Shown here one piece after another: positions 1-7,541 of a stretch of DNA of 34,061 bases; position 1 is the first letter of the stretch; every line of letters starts with the position of its first letter. The stretch covers positions 1 through 34,061 of the forward strand of contig URRP01000028.1 in the NCBI GenBank assembly GCA_900550375.1, in the 5' to 3' direction. The notes below the pieces were generated by a model that was given only the letters and a program-made list of their open reading frames with translations, was not told the DNA's origin and made no database searches. Both the position numbers and the translations under genes were made by a program. Source of the DNA: an uncultured Alistipes sp. (lineage in GTDB: Bacteria; Bacteroidota; Bacteroidia; Bacteroidales; Rikenellaceae).

Positions 1-60
1 CTCGAACCCCTGACCCCGTGCGTGACAGGCACGTATTCTAACCAGCTGAACTAACACACC
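1..60 (-). tRNA. tRNA-Asp (anticodon GTC), partial
   Basis: Read on the minus strand, the sequence starts GGTGTGT (acceptor arm). It continues with a D arm (GTTC/GAAT), the anticodon stem CGTGC/GCACG closing the loop CTGTCAC (anticodon GTC, Asp), a GGGTC variable region, then AGGGG and TTCGAG of the T arm. The rest of the T arm and the 3' acceptor strand lie before base 1, so the gene is cut by the window edge. It lies downstream of rsmD on the same strand but has its own promoter-like sequence. Confidence 0.93.
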
Positions 61-78
61 TTTTGCTGATTGCGAATG

Positions 79-109
79 CAAAGGTAGCACAAATTTTCGA
101 AAATACAAT
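79..109 (-). promoter_or_regulatory. Promoter of tRNA-Asp
   Basis: On the minus strand, TACCTTTG (79-86) matches the Bacteroidetes -7 box TAnnTTTG. The tetramer ATTG (106-109) lies 19 bases upstream, where TTTG is expected. The tRNA starts about 18 bases downstream of the -7 box. The same TACCTTTG box precedes the tRNA-Met gene in this window. Confidence 0.6.
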
Positions 110-117
110 ACTTTGCC

Positions 118-651
118 TTATTTTTTGAAGAAAGAAAATTGCACGCTGCCATAACTTCTTAATTGCCAGAAAGCGCTGTAATTCGAGAAATCCAATTGAC
201 GGGAGTGCTCGAAGATGAAGAGCCCGCCTTCGCGCAGCAGGTCGTTTTCCAATACCAGCCGAACGATCTCCTCGCTGCCGGCCAGATCGTAGGGGGCGTC
301 GGAGAAGATGACGTCGAACTGTTTGGGGCAGCTTTTCAGATAGAGGAAAGCGTTGGCCTTGACCGGATAGAGCGTTTCGCATCCCAGTTCGCGCGCCGTC
401 TGCCGGATAAAATTGTAATGCACGGCATTGATCTCGACCGACGTGACACTGCGGGCGCCGCGCGAGGCGAATTCGTAGCTGATCGATCCTGTGCCGGCGA
501 AGAGGTCGAGCACGTCGCTCTCTTCGAAATCGACCAGATTGGTCAGGACATTGAACAGGTTCTCCTTGGCGAAATCCGTCGTCGGCCGCGCACGCAGGTT
601 CTTCGGGGGATTGATCGCCCTACCCTTGTATTTGCCACTGATTATTCGCAT
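118..651 (-). CDS. rsmD: 16S rRNA (guanine966-N2)-methyltransferase RsmD
   Basis: A 177-residue protein beginning MRIISGKYKGR, the usual RsmD N-terminus. It has the SAM-binding motif DLFAGTGSISYEFASRGA (about residues 48-65) and a catalytic DAPYDL motif, corresponding to the family's DPPY, near residue 118. The enzyme N2-methylates G966 of 16S rRNA during 30S assembly. The open frame extends to 1008, but that part is antisense-like and resembles no RsmD, so the ATG at 651 was chosen. The start overlaps the end of the DUF3822 gene by 10 bases, implying translational coupling. DAPY in place of DPPY is a small departure at the catalytic motif. Confidence 0.93.
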   Translation of the reverse strand: MRIISGKYKGRAINPPKNLRARPTTDFAKENLFNVLTNLVDFEESDVLDLFAGTGSISYEFASRGARSVTSVEINAVHYNFIRQTARELGCETLYPVKANAFLYLKSCPKQFDVIFSDAPYDLAGSEEIVRLVLENDLLREGGLFIFEHSRQLDFSNYSAFWQLRSYGSVQFSFFKK

Positions 652-1241
652 CGCACATCGCGGAAATATCTCCGCAGCTGACGGGCCAGCGTGCTGCTTC
701 CCGTCAGACAGAGCGGATAGGTTTTGAGTGAAAACATCCGGTCGAGCCGGCCGAGGTAATAGAGGATATCGGTCGTACCCTGTGCCCGTACCACTTCGGC
801 CAGACGCAGTATGTTGTCGTAGAGCTTCACGTAAAGCAGCCCGTCGGTATGGAGCAGCCAAAGGCTCGGTCCCGAGAACTTCGGCTGGAACAGGAGCGGC
901 GACGTGAAGGCGAGTCGATCCGTCGTTTCGGTCAGCTGCCGGCAGCAGCTCTTGTCGATAGCCATCACGGCGATCTGCTGCCGTTGCGGATCGCTGTATA
1001 CCGCACATTCCGTCTCCGCGCAGCCGAGTCCCGCCAGCGACAGGTAGTTGGCGGCGGACTCCTTTTCGAACACCTCGCTCGGCACCAATACGGTTTTATG
1101 CGTCAGGACGGAACAACTGACACGGCCGGCGGTTTCGTACCCCGCCGGAAGCTCTTTCGGAAAAGAATGTCCACCCGACCGAAGTTGGATGGACATCTCT
1201 TCCAAAGGAGTCGTGTTATTACTCCCAGTTACCTGCTTCAT
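642..1241 (-). CDS. DUF3822 family protein
   Basis: A 199-residue protein. The N-terminal MSIQLRSGGHSF stretch, the central SPLLFQPKFSGPSLWLLHTDGLLYVKLYD segment (split here only by my reading) and the position next to rsmD are characteristic of DUF3822, a Bacteroidetes family usually encoded beside rsmD. No catalytic residues are known and the function is unassigned. The ATG at 1241 is preceded on the minus strand by GGAGGG about 8 bases upstream, which supports it over the internal ATG at 1196. It overlaps the upstream gene by 23 bases and rsmD by 10, so the three are probably one transcript. Confidence 0.8.
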   Translation of the reverse strand: MKQVTGSNNTTPLEEMSIQLRSGGHSFPKELPAGYETAGRVSCSVLTHKTVLVPSEVFEKESAANYLSLAGLGCAETECAVYSDPQRQQIAVMAIDKSCCRQLTETTDRLAFTSPLLFQPKFSGPSLWLLHTDGLLYVKLYDNILRLAEVVRAQGTTDILYYLGRLDRMFSLKTYPLCLTGSSTLARQLRRYFRDVRCE

Positions 1242-1857
1242 TGTTCGCGCCCTCCATCGAACCGAACTTGATTCCGGGATACTTGTTATAGGTGATGATC
1301 TCGGGAGCCTTGACGAGGTTGATTACCTCCTGACGGAACGCAACCGTATCGAGGAACTGCACGTAGGGAGCCTTGACCTCGACGACCGGAACGACGACCT
1401 TCGACTCGGTCGTAACCATGCCGGCGGCGATCGAGAATTCAGCCTGCTTGTTCGTGCCCGGGATGTAACGGAAATTCTTCACCTGATCGGGCGTAAGCTT
1501 TTTGGGGGCGAAGATCGTGTCGATAACGGCCACCGTGAACGTTTCGATATTCTTCTTGCCGGCTTTTTTCAGCTGGGCCATAGCCACCGAGTCGTCTTCG
1601 TCGACGATACGGCGCTGACCTTCAATCGAATCGTTGAGAACGAAATTGATCAGCGTATCGAAGTCCCCCGTAAAATGCTGGTATTTCGACTTGAACGCAC
1701 GTTCGGCAGTACGGATGTCCTTGATGCGCTCGATAACGGCCTCCTCCTTCGCTTTTTTCACGTTTTCGAAACGGATGGGTGTCGAAATCTGATCGTAGAT
1801 GACATATACCAGACCTACGATCACCAAGGCAAGAATCAGTTGAACGATTTTTTTCAT
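1219..1857 (-). CDS. Membrane-anchored hypothetical protein
   Basis: A 212-residue protein. Residues 1-22 form a hydrophobic N-terminal segment with positive lead residues (MKKIVQLILALVIVGLVYVI), without a clear signal-peptidase or lipobox site, so a single-pass anchor with an exported C-terminal part is likely. A charged, probably helical stretch (about 30-65) follows, then a mixed region without recognisable motifs. I recognise it only as a conserved Bacteroidetes unknown. It is first in an overlapping set with the DUF3822 gene and rsmD. The gap to the divergent helicase gene is only 56 bases. Confidence 0.75.
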   Translation of the reverse strand: MKKIVQLILALVIVGLVYVIYDQISTPIRFENVKKAKEEAVIERIKDIRTAERAFKSKYQHFTGDFDTLINFVLNDSIEGQRRIVDEDDSVAMAQLKKAGKKNIETFTVAVIDTIFAPKKLTPDQVKNFRYIPGTNKQAEFSIAAGMVTTESKVVVPVVEVKAPYVQFLDTVAFRQEVINLVKAPEIITYNKYPGIKFGSMEGANNEAGNWE

Positions 1858-1913
1858 TTCAATTATTTGTTTAAGTTTGTATCCCGTTTAAATAACAATA
1901 AGGTAACACCGCA

Positions 1914-3329
1914 ATGTTTAATACGATAATTGCGACTCAAATTTACGCCAAAATTTGTTTCGAAGCAACAAATAGTCAAAAAAAAATCATAGAAAATTTA
2001 TCGGAATACCTCTCGGACGATGATTTTTCGCGGATTTTCGTGTTGAACGGTTTTGCCGGCACGGGTAAGACGACGTTAATCGCCGCTTTAGTTGCCGCAC
2101 TCAAGGAGTTAAGAATAAAGCCCGTGCTGCTCGCTCCGACCGGCAGGGCTGCGAAAGTGCTCGCCCGCTACAGCGGGGAGCAGGCGCTTACGATTCATAA
2201 ACGCATCTACCGGCAACGGACCAACGCCGATTACGAATCGAAATTCTCGCTCGACTTCAACAAGGAGCAGGGCGCCGTCTTTATCGTGGACGAAGCCTCG
2301 ATGCTCTCCGATACCACGGGCGACGGGGCCTTGTTCGGCAGCGGGTCGCTGTTGGAGGATTTGGTGAGCTACGTGCGCAGCGGGCGGGCCTGCCGGCTGA
2401 TTCTGGTCGGCGACAATGCGCAGCTGCCGCCTGTCGGCTGCGATTTCAGCCCTGCGCTCGATCCGGCGGCGGTTTCGCGCTACGGCGACGTCGTGTACGG
2501 GCAGATGGACGAGGTGGTGCGTCAGCAGATGCAGTCGGGTATTCTCTTCAATGCGACGCTGGTGCGTTGTATGCTTGAGAATACGATTTACGAAGTGCCC
2601 AAATTCGAAATGAACTACCCTGATTTCGAGGAGGTTGAGGGCGGTGAGTTCATGGAGAAGTTGCAGGATGCCTACGACCGTTACGGCCGTGACGAGGTGA
2701 TTGTCATCACACGTTCAAACAAACGGGCGAACCGCTATAACGAGGGGATTCGCCGCTATATCCTCGGTGCCGAAGAGGAGATCGAGAGCGGCGACATGCT
2801 GATGGTCGTGAAGAACAACTACCACTATGCGGCGGCAGATGCCGAGGGGGCGATGAATTTCATCGCCAACGGCGACATCGCACGGCTCGTCCGTCTGCGG
2901 CGTTTCGAGGATTTCTACGGATTCCATTTCGCCGATGCGGTGCTCTCTTTTGCCGATTACGGGGATATGGAGATCGGGTGTAAAATCCTGCTGGATACGA
3001 TCAAGTCCGAATCCCCTTCGCTCACGCGCGAGGAGAGCAGCCGCCTCTTTTACGAAGTCGAAAAGGACTACACCGAGACGAAAAGTAAAATCAAGCGGTA
3101 TAAGGAGATTCGCGAAAACCCGCATTTCAACGCCGTGCAGGTGAAGTTCGCTTATGCCGTGACGTGCCATAAAGCGCAGGGCGGACAGTGGCGTGCCGTT
3201 TTCGTCGACCGCTGCCTGTTCGGCGACGAACCGATGACCCGCGATATGCTGCGCTGGCTCTACACGGCGCTGACGCGTGCCACCGAGAAGTTGTATCTGA
3301 TAAATTTCGACCCTCGATTCTATGAATAA
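1914..3329 (+). CDS. RecD-like ATP-dependent DNA helicase (AAA ATPase, UvrD C-terminal motif)
   Basis: A 471-residue superfamily 1 helicase. Visible motifs are Walker A GFAGTGKTT (46-54), motif Ia LLAPTGRAAKVL (72-83), Walker B with DEAS (126-129), the GDNAQLPPVG loop, and the C-terminal TCHKAQGG (417-424) and YTALTRA (450-456) motifs of the UvrD_C_2 fold. It lacks the long N-terminal region of RecD2, so it is a short RecD/TraA-like helicase, presumably in DNA repair or recombination. The start is followed directly by a plausible N-terminal helix. The next gene starts inside its last codons (8-base overlap), so the two are likely co-translated. Confidence 0.88.
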   Translation: MFNTIIATQIYAKICFEATNSQKKIIENLSEYLSDDDFSRIFVLNGFAGTGKTTLIAALVAALKELRIKPVLLAPTGRAAKVLARYSGEQALTIHKRIYRQRTNADYESKFSLDFNKEQGAVFIVDEASMLSDTTGDGALFGSGSLLEDLVSYVRSGRACRLILVGDNAQLPPVGCDFSPALDPAAVSRYGDVVYGQMDEVVRQQMQSGILFNATLVRCMLENTIYEVPKFEMNYPDFEEVEGGEFMEKLQDAYDRYGRDEVIVITRSNKRANRYNEGIRRYILGAEEEIESGDMLMVVKNNYHYAAADAEGAMNFIANGDIARLVRLRRFEDFYGFHFADAVLSFADYGDMEIGCKILLDTIKSESPSLTREESSRLFYEVEKDYTETKSKIKRYKEIRENPHFNAVQVKFAYAVTCHKAQGGQWRAVFVDRCLFGDEPMTRDMLRWLYTALTRATEKLYLINFDPRFYE

Positions 3330-3903
3330 CCTACCTTCCGAAATCCATCCTCTTGCGCCGTTCCTGCCTGACGGCGCGCGGGTGCTGATGTTGGGCAGCT
3401 TTCCGCCCAAACGCGTACGCTGGTCGATGGAGTTCTTCTACCCCAACCTCCAGAACGATATGTGGCGGATCATGGGACTGCTCTTTTTCGGTGACAAACA
3501 CCATTTTCTGGCCGATCCCAAGCATTTCGACCGCGACCGCATCATGGCTTTTTGCCGGACGATCGGATTGGCGCTCTACGATACCGCCAGCGAAGTCGTC
3601 CGGCTCCGAGACAACGCTTCGGACAATTTCCTGCAAGTGGTGCGTCCGACCGACGTGTGCGGCCTGCTGGAGCGTCTGCCCGAGTGCCGGGCGATCGTGA
3701 CAACGGGCGAGAAAGCGACCGACATCTTGGTTGAACAGCTCGGCTGCGAACATCCTGCCGTCGGCGGCTCCGTACCGTTCGAATATGCCGGACGCCGGAT
3801 GCTGCTCTTCCGTATGCCGTCGTCGTCGCGCGCCTATCCCCGTCCGGTGGAATGGAAGGCCGAGTTCTATCGAAAGGTGTTCGAAAAAGTCGGGATAATC
3901 TGA
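3322..3903 (+). CDS. Uracil-DNA glycosylase superfamily protein
   Basis: A 193-residue protein with motif 1 LGSFPPKRVRWSMEFFYPN (24-42) followed by NDMWRI, a central TTGEKATDIL segment, and a C-terminal RMPSSSRAYP motif standing where UDG-superfamily enzymes have their catalytic HPSP-like loop. Such proteins excise uracil or related damaged bases from DNA; the exact substrate cannot be read from sequence. It overlaps the helicase gene by 8 bases and is followed by mutS, which supports a DNA-repair role. Confidence 0.83.
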   Translation: MNNLPSEIHPLAPFLPDGARVLMLGSFPPKRVRWSMEFFYPNLQNDMWRIMGLLFFGDKHHFLADPKHFDRDRIMAFCRTIGLALYDTASEVVRLRDNASDNFLQVVRPTDVCGLLERLPECRAIVTTGEKATDILVEQLGCEHPAVGGSVPFEYAGRRMLLFRMPSSSRAYPRPVEWKAEFYRKVFEKVGII

Positions 3904-3960
3904 TTTTTTCTTATCTTTGGTTTCATCTTAGATACTCCGCCTCGGCAAAATACAAATAAA

Positions 3961-3992
3961 TTTGCTTCTGCGCTCGACTTTTCGTATCTTTG
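3961..3992 (+). promoter_or_regulatory. Promoter of mutS
   Basis: TTTG (3961-3964), a 20-base spacer and TATCTTTG (3985-3992) match the Bacteroidetes sigma-ABfr consensus TTTG-N19/21-TAnnTTTG. Transcription would start near 4000, leaving a leader of about 55 bases before the mutS ATG. A second TATCTTTG at 3912-3919 lacks a matching upstream TTTG. Confidence 0.75.
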
Positions 3993-4056
3993 CTATCCCG
4001 AAGTAGGTGAATAAGACTTACTTTGCATCGACTATTGTATATTATATTGTATAAAT

Positions 4057-6726
4057 ATGGCAGGCATAGAGAAGAAATATGTAGAGACTCCGCTGATGAA
4101 GCAGTATTACCAGATCAAGTCGGTTCATCCCGATGCGATCCTGCTTTTCCGCGTGGGTGATTTCTACGAAACGTTCGGTGACGATGCCATTAAGGCCAGC
4201 GGTATTCTGGGCATTACGCTCACCCGCCGCGCCAATGGCTCGGCGGCCTACGTCGAACTGGCGGGATTTCCCTATCATGCCATTGACACCTATCTGCCCA
4301 AACTTGTGCGGGCCGGTGAACGAGTGGCGATCTGTGAACAGCTGGAGGATCCCAAGCTGGTGAAAGGACTCGTCAAGCGGGGTGTCATCGAATTGGTGAC
4401 GCCGGGCGTCGTTCTGGGCGACAACATTCTGGCCAACAAGGAGAATATCTATCTGGCTTCGGTCTACTTCGGCCGACAGACTACGGGCGTGGCTTTTCTC
4501 GATATTTCGACCGGCGAATTTTACGTTGCCGAAGGGTCGGACAATTATGTCGACAAGCTTCTGTCGAACCTCTCGCCCAAGGAGATTATCTACCAGCGCG
4601 GCTTCGACGAACGGTTCCGGCAAGCCTTCGGTCCGAATTATTACACCTATAAGCTCGACGACTGGGTCTTTTCGGAAGAGCTGAATCGCGAGAAACTCTG
4701 CAAGCAGTTCGGCACGCAGTCGCTCAAGGGATTCGGCATCGACCATATCTCGGCCGGTATTTCGGCCGCCGGCGCCATTCTCTACTATCTGGAGTTCACC
4801 GAACATAAGGAGATCGGTCATATCTCGTCGATTTCGCGCATCGATCAGGACGATTATGTCTGGATCGACAAGTTCACCATCCGCAATCTGGAGTTGTTCA
4901 CCACCAACGGTTCGCACGACCGGAGCAGTTTCGCAGGCGTGATGGACCGCACGCTCACGCCGATGGGCGGCCGGTTGCTTAAACGGTGGGTGGCCATGCC
5001 GATCCGCGATATCGAACGCATCAACCGGCGGTTGGAGGTGGTGCAGCGGTTCGTGGACGATACCGAATTGGCGGAGGCCGTCAGCGAGCAGGTCTCGCTG
5101 ATCGGCGATCTGGAGCGTATTGCTTCGCGTATCGCCGCCGCACGTGTGACGCCACGCGAACTGGTACAGCTGAAGAATTCGCTCGGTGCGATCGAGCTGC
5201 TCAAGGCGATCCTCGAATCGACGGACGACGAAAATCTGCACCGGCTCTCCGGTGAGATCGACGTGCTGAAGGAGCTGCGCGTGAAGCTCGAACAGGAGAT
5301 CTATCCCGATCCGGCCAACAATCAGATTCAGAAGGGCGGCGTGATCGCCGACGGAGTCAGCCCCGAACTGGACGATCTGCGCCGTATCGCGCTGCACGGC
5401 AAGGACGTCTTGCAGCAGATTCAGCAGCGTGAGAGCGAGCTGACGGGGATTTCGTCGCTCAAGATCGGCTACAACAATGTCTTCGGATATTATATCGAGG
5501 TGCGCAACGCCCATAAGGAGAAGGTTCCCGAGACGTGGATCCGTAAGCAGACGCTGGCCAATGCCGAGCGCTACATCACCGAGGAGCTGAAGGAGTACGA
5601 GGAGAAGATTCTCGGTGCCGAAGATCGTATTCTGATGCTCGAACAGGAGATTTATAATGCGCTGATAGGATTTATTTCACAGTCGTTATCTAAACTTCTG
5701 CGTGATGCTCATGCCGTGGCGCGTATCGACTGTTTCCAGTCGTTCGCCCGTATCGCCCGCGAACGCAATTACGTCCGTCCCGAGTTGGACGGCGGAACGC
5801 TGATCGATATCGAGGAGGGACGTCATCCGGTGATCGAGACGCTGATGCCCGTCGGTGAGAAATATATCCCCAACGACATCCGGCTCGACGACAAGGAGCA
5901 GCAGATCGTGATGATTACCGGTCCCAATATGTCGGGTAAGTCGGCCCTGCTGCGACAGACTGCGCTCATCATCCTCATGGCGCAGATGGGCTCGTTCGTT
6001 CCGGCACGTCGGGCGCATATCGGCGTGGTGGACAAGATCTTCACCCGCGTCGGCGCGTCGGACAATATCTCGCAGGGCGAGTCGACCTTCATGGTCGAAA
6101 TGCTCGAGTCGGCCAGCATCCTGAACAACATTTCCGACCGCAGTATCGTCCTGCTGGACGAGATCGGCCGCGGCACAAGCACCTACGATGGCATCTCCAT
6201 CGCATGGGCGATGGTCGAATACCTGCACAACCACCCCACGGCTCATGCGCGGACCCTTTTCGCGACCCACTATCACGAGCTGAACGAGATGGAGAAGATG
6301 TATCCGCGCGTGAAGAACTACCACGTCACGGTCAAGGAGATGAACAATACGATCGTCTTTCTGCGCAAACTCGCCCGCGGCGGTACGGAGCATTCGTTCG
6401 GTATTCATGTGGCGAAGATGGCCGGTATGCCGGCATCGGTGGTAATGCGTGCCGATGAGATTCTCAAAAATCTGGTGAAGGTCTACGGCACCGACGAAAT
6501 CGTGCCGAGCAAAAGCCCCAAACTCAGGGGACGCAAGCAGGCGTCGGTCAAGGATGCGGTCGAAGAGACCGACAAGGGAGCTTCGATGCAGTTGTCGATG
6601 TTCCAGCTCGACGATCCGGTGTTGGTGCAGATTCGCGACCAGATCAAGGGGTTGAATATCGATGCACTCACGCCGCTCGAAGCACTTAATAAGCTGAACG
6701 AGATAAAGAAAATAGCGGGAATCTGA
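4057..6726 (+). CDS. mutS: DNA mismatch repair protein MutS
   Basis: An 889-residue, full-length MutS. The mismatch-reading Phe-X-Glu motif is F36-Y37-E38 in GDFYETFGDDA. Connector, lever and clamp regions follow (about 130-560), and the ATPase domain has Walker A GPNMSGKS (622-629), a Walker B ending LLDEIGRGTS and the FATHYHEL switch motif. The last 100 residues hold the helix-turn-helix dimer region and a C-terminal tail ending KLNEIKKIAGI. MutS binds mispaired bases as a dimer and recruits MutL to start repair. It has its own promoter and a terminator just downstream, so it is probably monocistronic. Confidence 0.98.
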   Translation: MAGIEKKYVETPLMKQYYQIKSVHPDAILLFRVGDFYETFGDDAIKASGILGITLTRRANGSAAYVELAGFPYHAIDTYLPKLVRAGERVAICEQLEDPKLVKGLVKRGVIELVTPGVVLGDNILANKENIYLASVYFGRQTTGVAFLDISTGEFYVAEGSDNYVDKLLSNLSPKEIIYQRGFDERFRQAFGPNYYTYKLDDWVFSEELNREKLCKQFGTQSLKGFGIDHISAGISAAGAILYYLEFTEHKEIGHISSISRIDQDDYVWIDKFTIRNLELFTTNGSHDRSSFAGVMDRTLTPMGGRLLKRWVAMPIRDIERINRRLEVVQRFVDDTELAEAVSEQVSLIGDLERIASRIAAARVTPRELVQLKNSLGAIELLKAILESTDDENLHRLSGEIDVLKELRVKLEQEIYPDPANNQIQKGGVIADGVSPELDDLRRIALHGKDVLQQIQQRESELTGISSLKIGYNNVFGYYIEVRNAHKEKVPETWIRKQTLANAERYITEELKEYEEKILGAEDRILMLEQEIYNALIGFISQSLSKLLRDAHAVARIDCFQSFARIARERNYVRPELDGGTLIDIEEGRHPVIETLMPVGEKYIPNDIRLDDKEQQIVMITGPNMSGKSALLRQTALIILMAQMGSFVPARRAHIGVVDKIFTRVGASDNISQGESTFMVEMLESASILNNISDRSIVLLDEIGRGTSTYDGISIAWAMVEYLHNHPTAHARTLFATHYHELNEMEKMYPRVKNYHVTVKEMNNTIVFLRKLARGGTEHSFGIHVAKMAGMPASVVMRADEILKNLVKVYGTDEIVPSKSPKLRGRKQASVKDAVEETDKGASMQLSMFQLDDPVLVQIRDQIKGLNIDALTPLEALNKLNEIKKIAGI

Positions 6727-6746
6727 ACCATCGCTTAAATAGAAGA

Positions 6747-6784
6747 ACGGGCTGCTTGTGCATCAGGCAGCCTGTCCGTTTTTC
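6747..6784 (+). terminator. Terminator of mutS
   Basis: ACGG-GCTGC (6747-6755) pairs with GCAGC (6767-6771) and CCGT (6776-6779), leaving a four-base bulge, and is followed by TTTT (6780-6783). It begins about 20 bases after the mutS stop codon. Confidence 0.6.
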
Positions 6785-6839
6785 AGGGTATCGTGCGCAT
6801 AATGCCGGCTGAGCCGGACTGAAATCCGTTTTTCAGGGT
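6775..6839 (+). repeat. 15-base direct repeat spanning the mutS terminator tail
   Basis: TCCGTTTTTCAGGGT occurs at 6775-6789 and again at 6825-6839, exactly 50 bases apart. The first copy supplies the 3' arm and T-run of the mutS terminator. The second is preceded by a small hairpin CCGGC-TGA-GCCGG (6805-6817), so it may be a back-up terminator or the remnant of a local duplication. Confidence 0.5.
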
Positions 6840-6885
6840 GCCCGCTTCTCGATCGGCAGCTTGCCGCAGGTATCCCGATAAAGAT

Positions 6886-6918
6886 AAAAAAACGCCGGCT
6901 CCACAAGGAACCGGCGTT
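6886..6918 (-). terminator. Terminator of the nspC-cysteate synthase-nuclease operon
   Basis: AACGCCGG (6891-6898) pairs with CCGGCGTT (6911-6918), and the stem extends inward by CC/GG. On the minus strand it is followed by a run of T. It starts seven bases after the stop codon of the nuclease gene. Confidence 0.82.
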
Positions 6919-6924
6919 CTGGCG

Positions 6925-7527
6925 TTATTCTTTCGCGTGTTGTTTTCTCCACTCCCAAGGAGCGATATTGTCGGGATGCGCCCAGATGCCGATGCCCTCC
7001 TCCTGTGCAAAGCGTTCGGAACGGATGTAGCGCAGTTCGTTGATCGTATCGTTGCGATACCATGCATAGCCCGAACGCAGCATCAGATCGGCTACGTCGT
7101 CGTTGTCGCGCGTGGTGGCGATCACGCGCACGCCGCGCGGTGTCTGCCCGCCCTTGGGAGTTACTTCGACACGGCGTTGCAGGACGATGTTGTAGAGGTA
7201 TTTGCGTGCCTCGTAACCCTGCGGTTGGTCGATCTCGGGCGCGTCGATGCTGTACACGTTGTAGGTCAGCGTATCTCCGCCGTCGGCTACTCCGACGAAT
7301 GTATCTCCGTCCTCCACGCTGATTATCCGTACGGGATAACTGCGCTGGACGATCTCCGCTTGATGCCGTTTTCCCCGTCCGATGAGTTTCAGCCCCATAA
7401 CGGTCAGGATACCTACGACAATCGTAGCGATCAGTACGCCGTTTCGGATCTTTCGCTTGCGGCTGTTTTTACGATGCCGCCGATGGTGGCGGCGATGGGA
7501 TGTTGTCGGGTTCGGTTGTTCCGCCAT
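6925..7527 (-). CDS. Staphylococcal nuclease-like (SNase/TNase) membrane-anchored protein
   Basis: A 200-residue protein. The N-terminus is very basic (His/Arg/Lys-rich, residues 11-28), followed by one membrane segment (about 30-47) and an SNase fold from residue 62. The metal-binding Asp is in EDGDTF (72-77), and YSIDAPE (92-98) supplies the second Asp and the Glu base. The Arg normally just before this motif (R-L-x-G-I-D-A-P-E) is Asn90 here, so catalysis may be altered. R134 may stand in for the second active-site Arg. Positive-inside logic puts the basic tail in the cytoplasm and the nuclease domain in the periplasm. It lies 14 bases after cysteate synthase, probably in the same operon. 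Confidence 0.82.
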   Translation of the reverse strand: MAEQPNPTTSHRRHHRRHRKNSRKRKIRNGVLIATIVVGILTVMGLKLIGRGKRHQAEIVQRSYPVRIISVEDGDTFVGVADGGDTLTYNVYSIDAPEIDQPQGYEARKYLYNIVLQRRVEVTPKGGQTPRGVRVIATTRDNDDVADLMLRSGYAWYRNDTINELRYIRSERFAQEEGIGIWAHPDNIAPWEWRKQHAKE

Positions 7528-7541
7528 AATGCAATTGTGTT

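Noticed and set aside
4042..5514. Minus-strand frame of 490 codons opposite mutS
   Set aside because: Shadow of mutS, with no recognisable domain.
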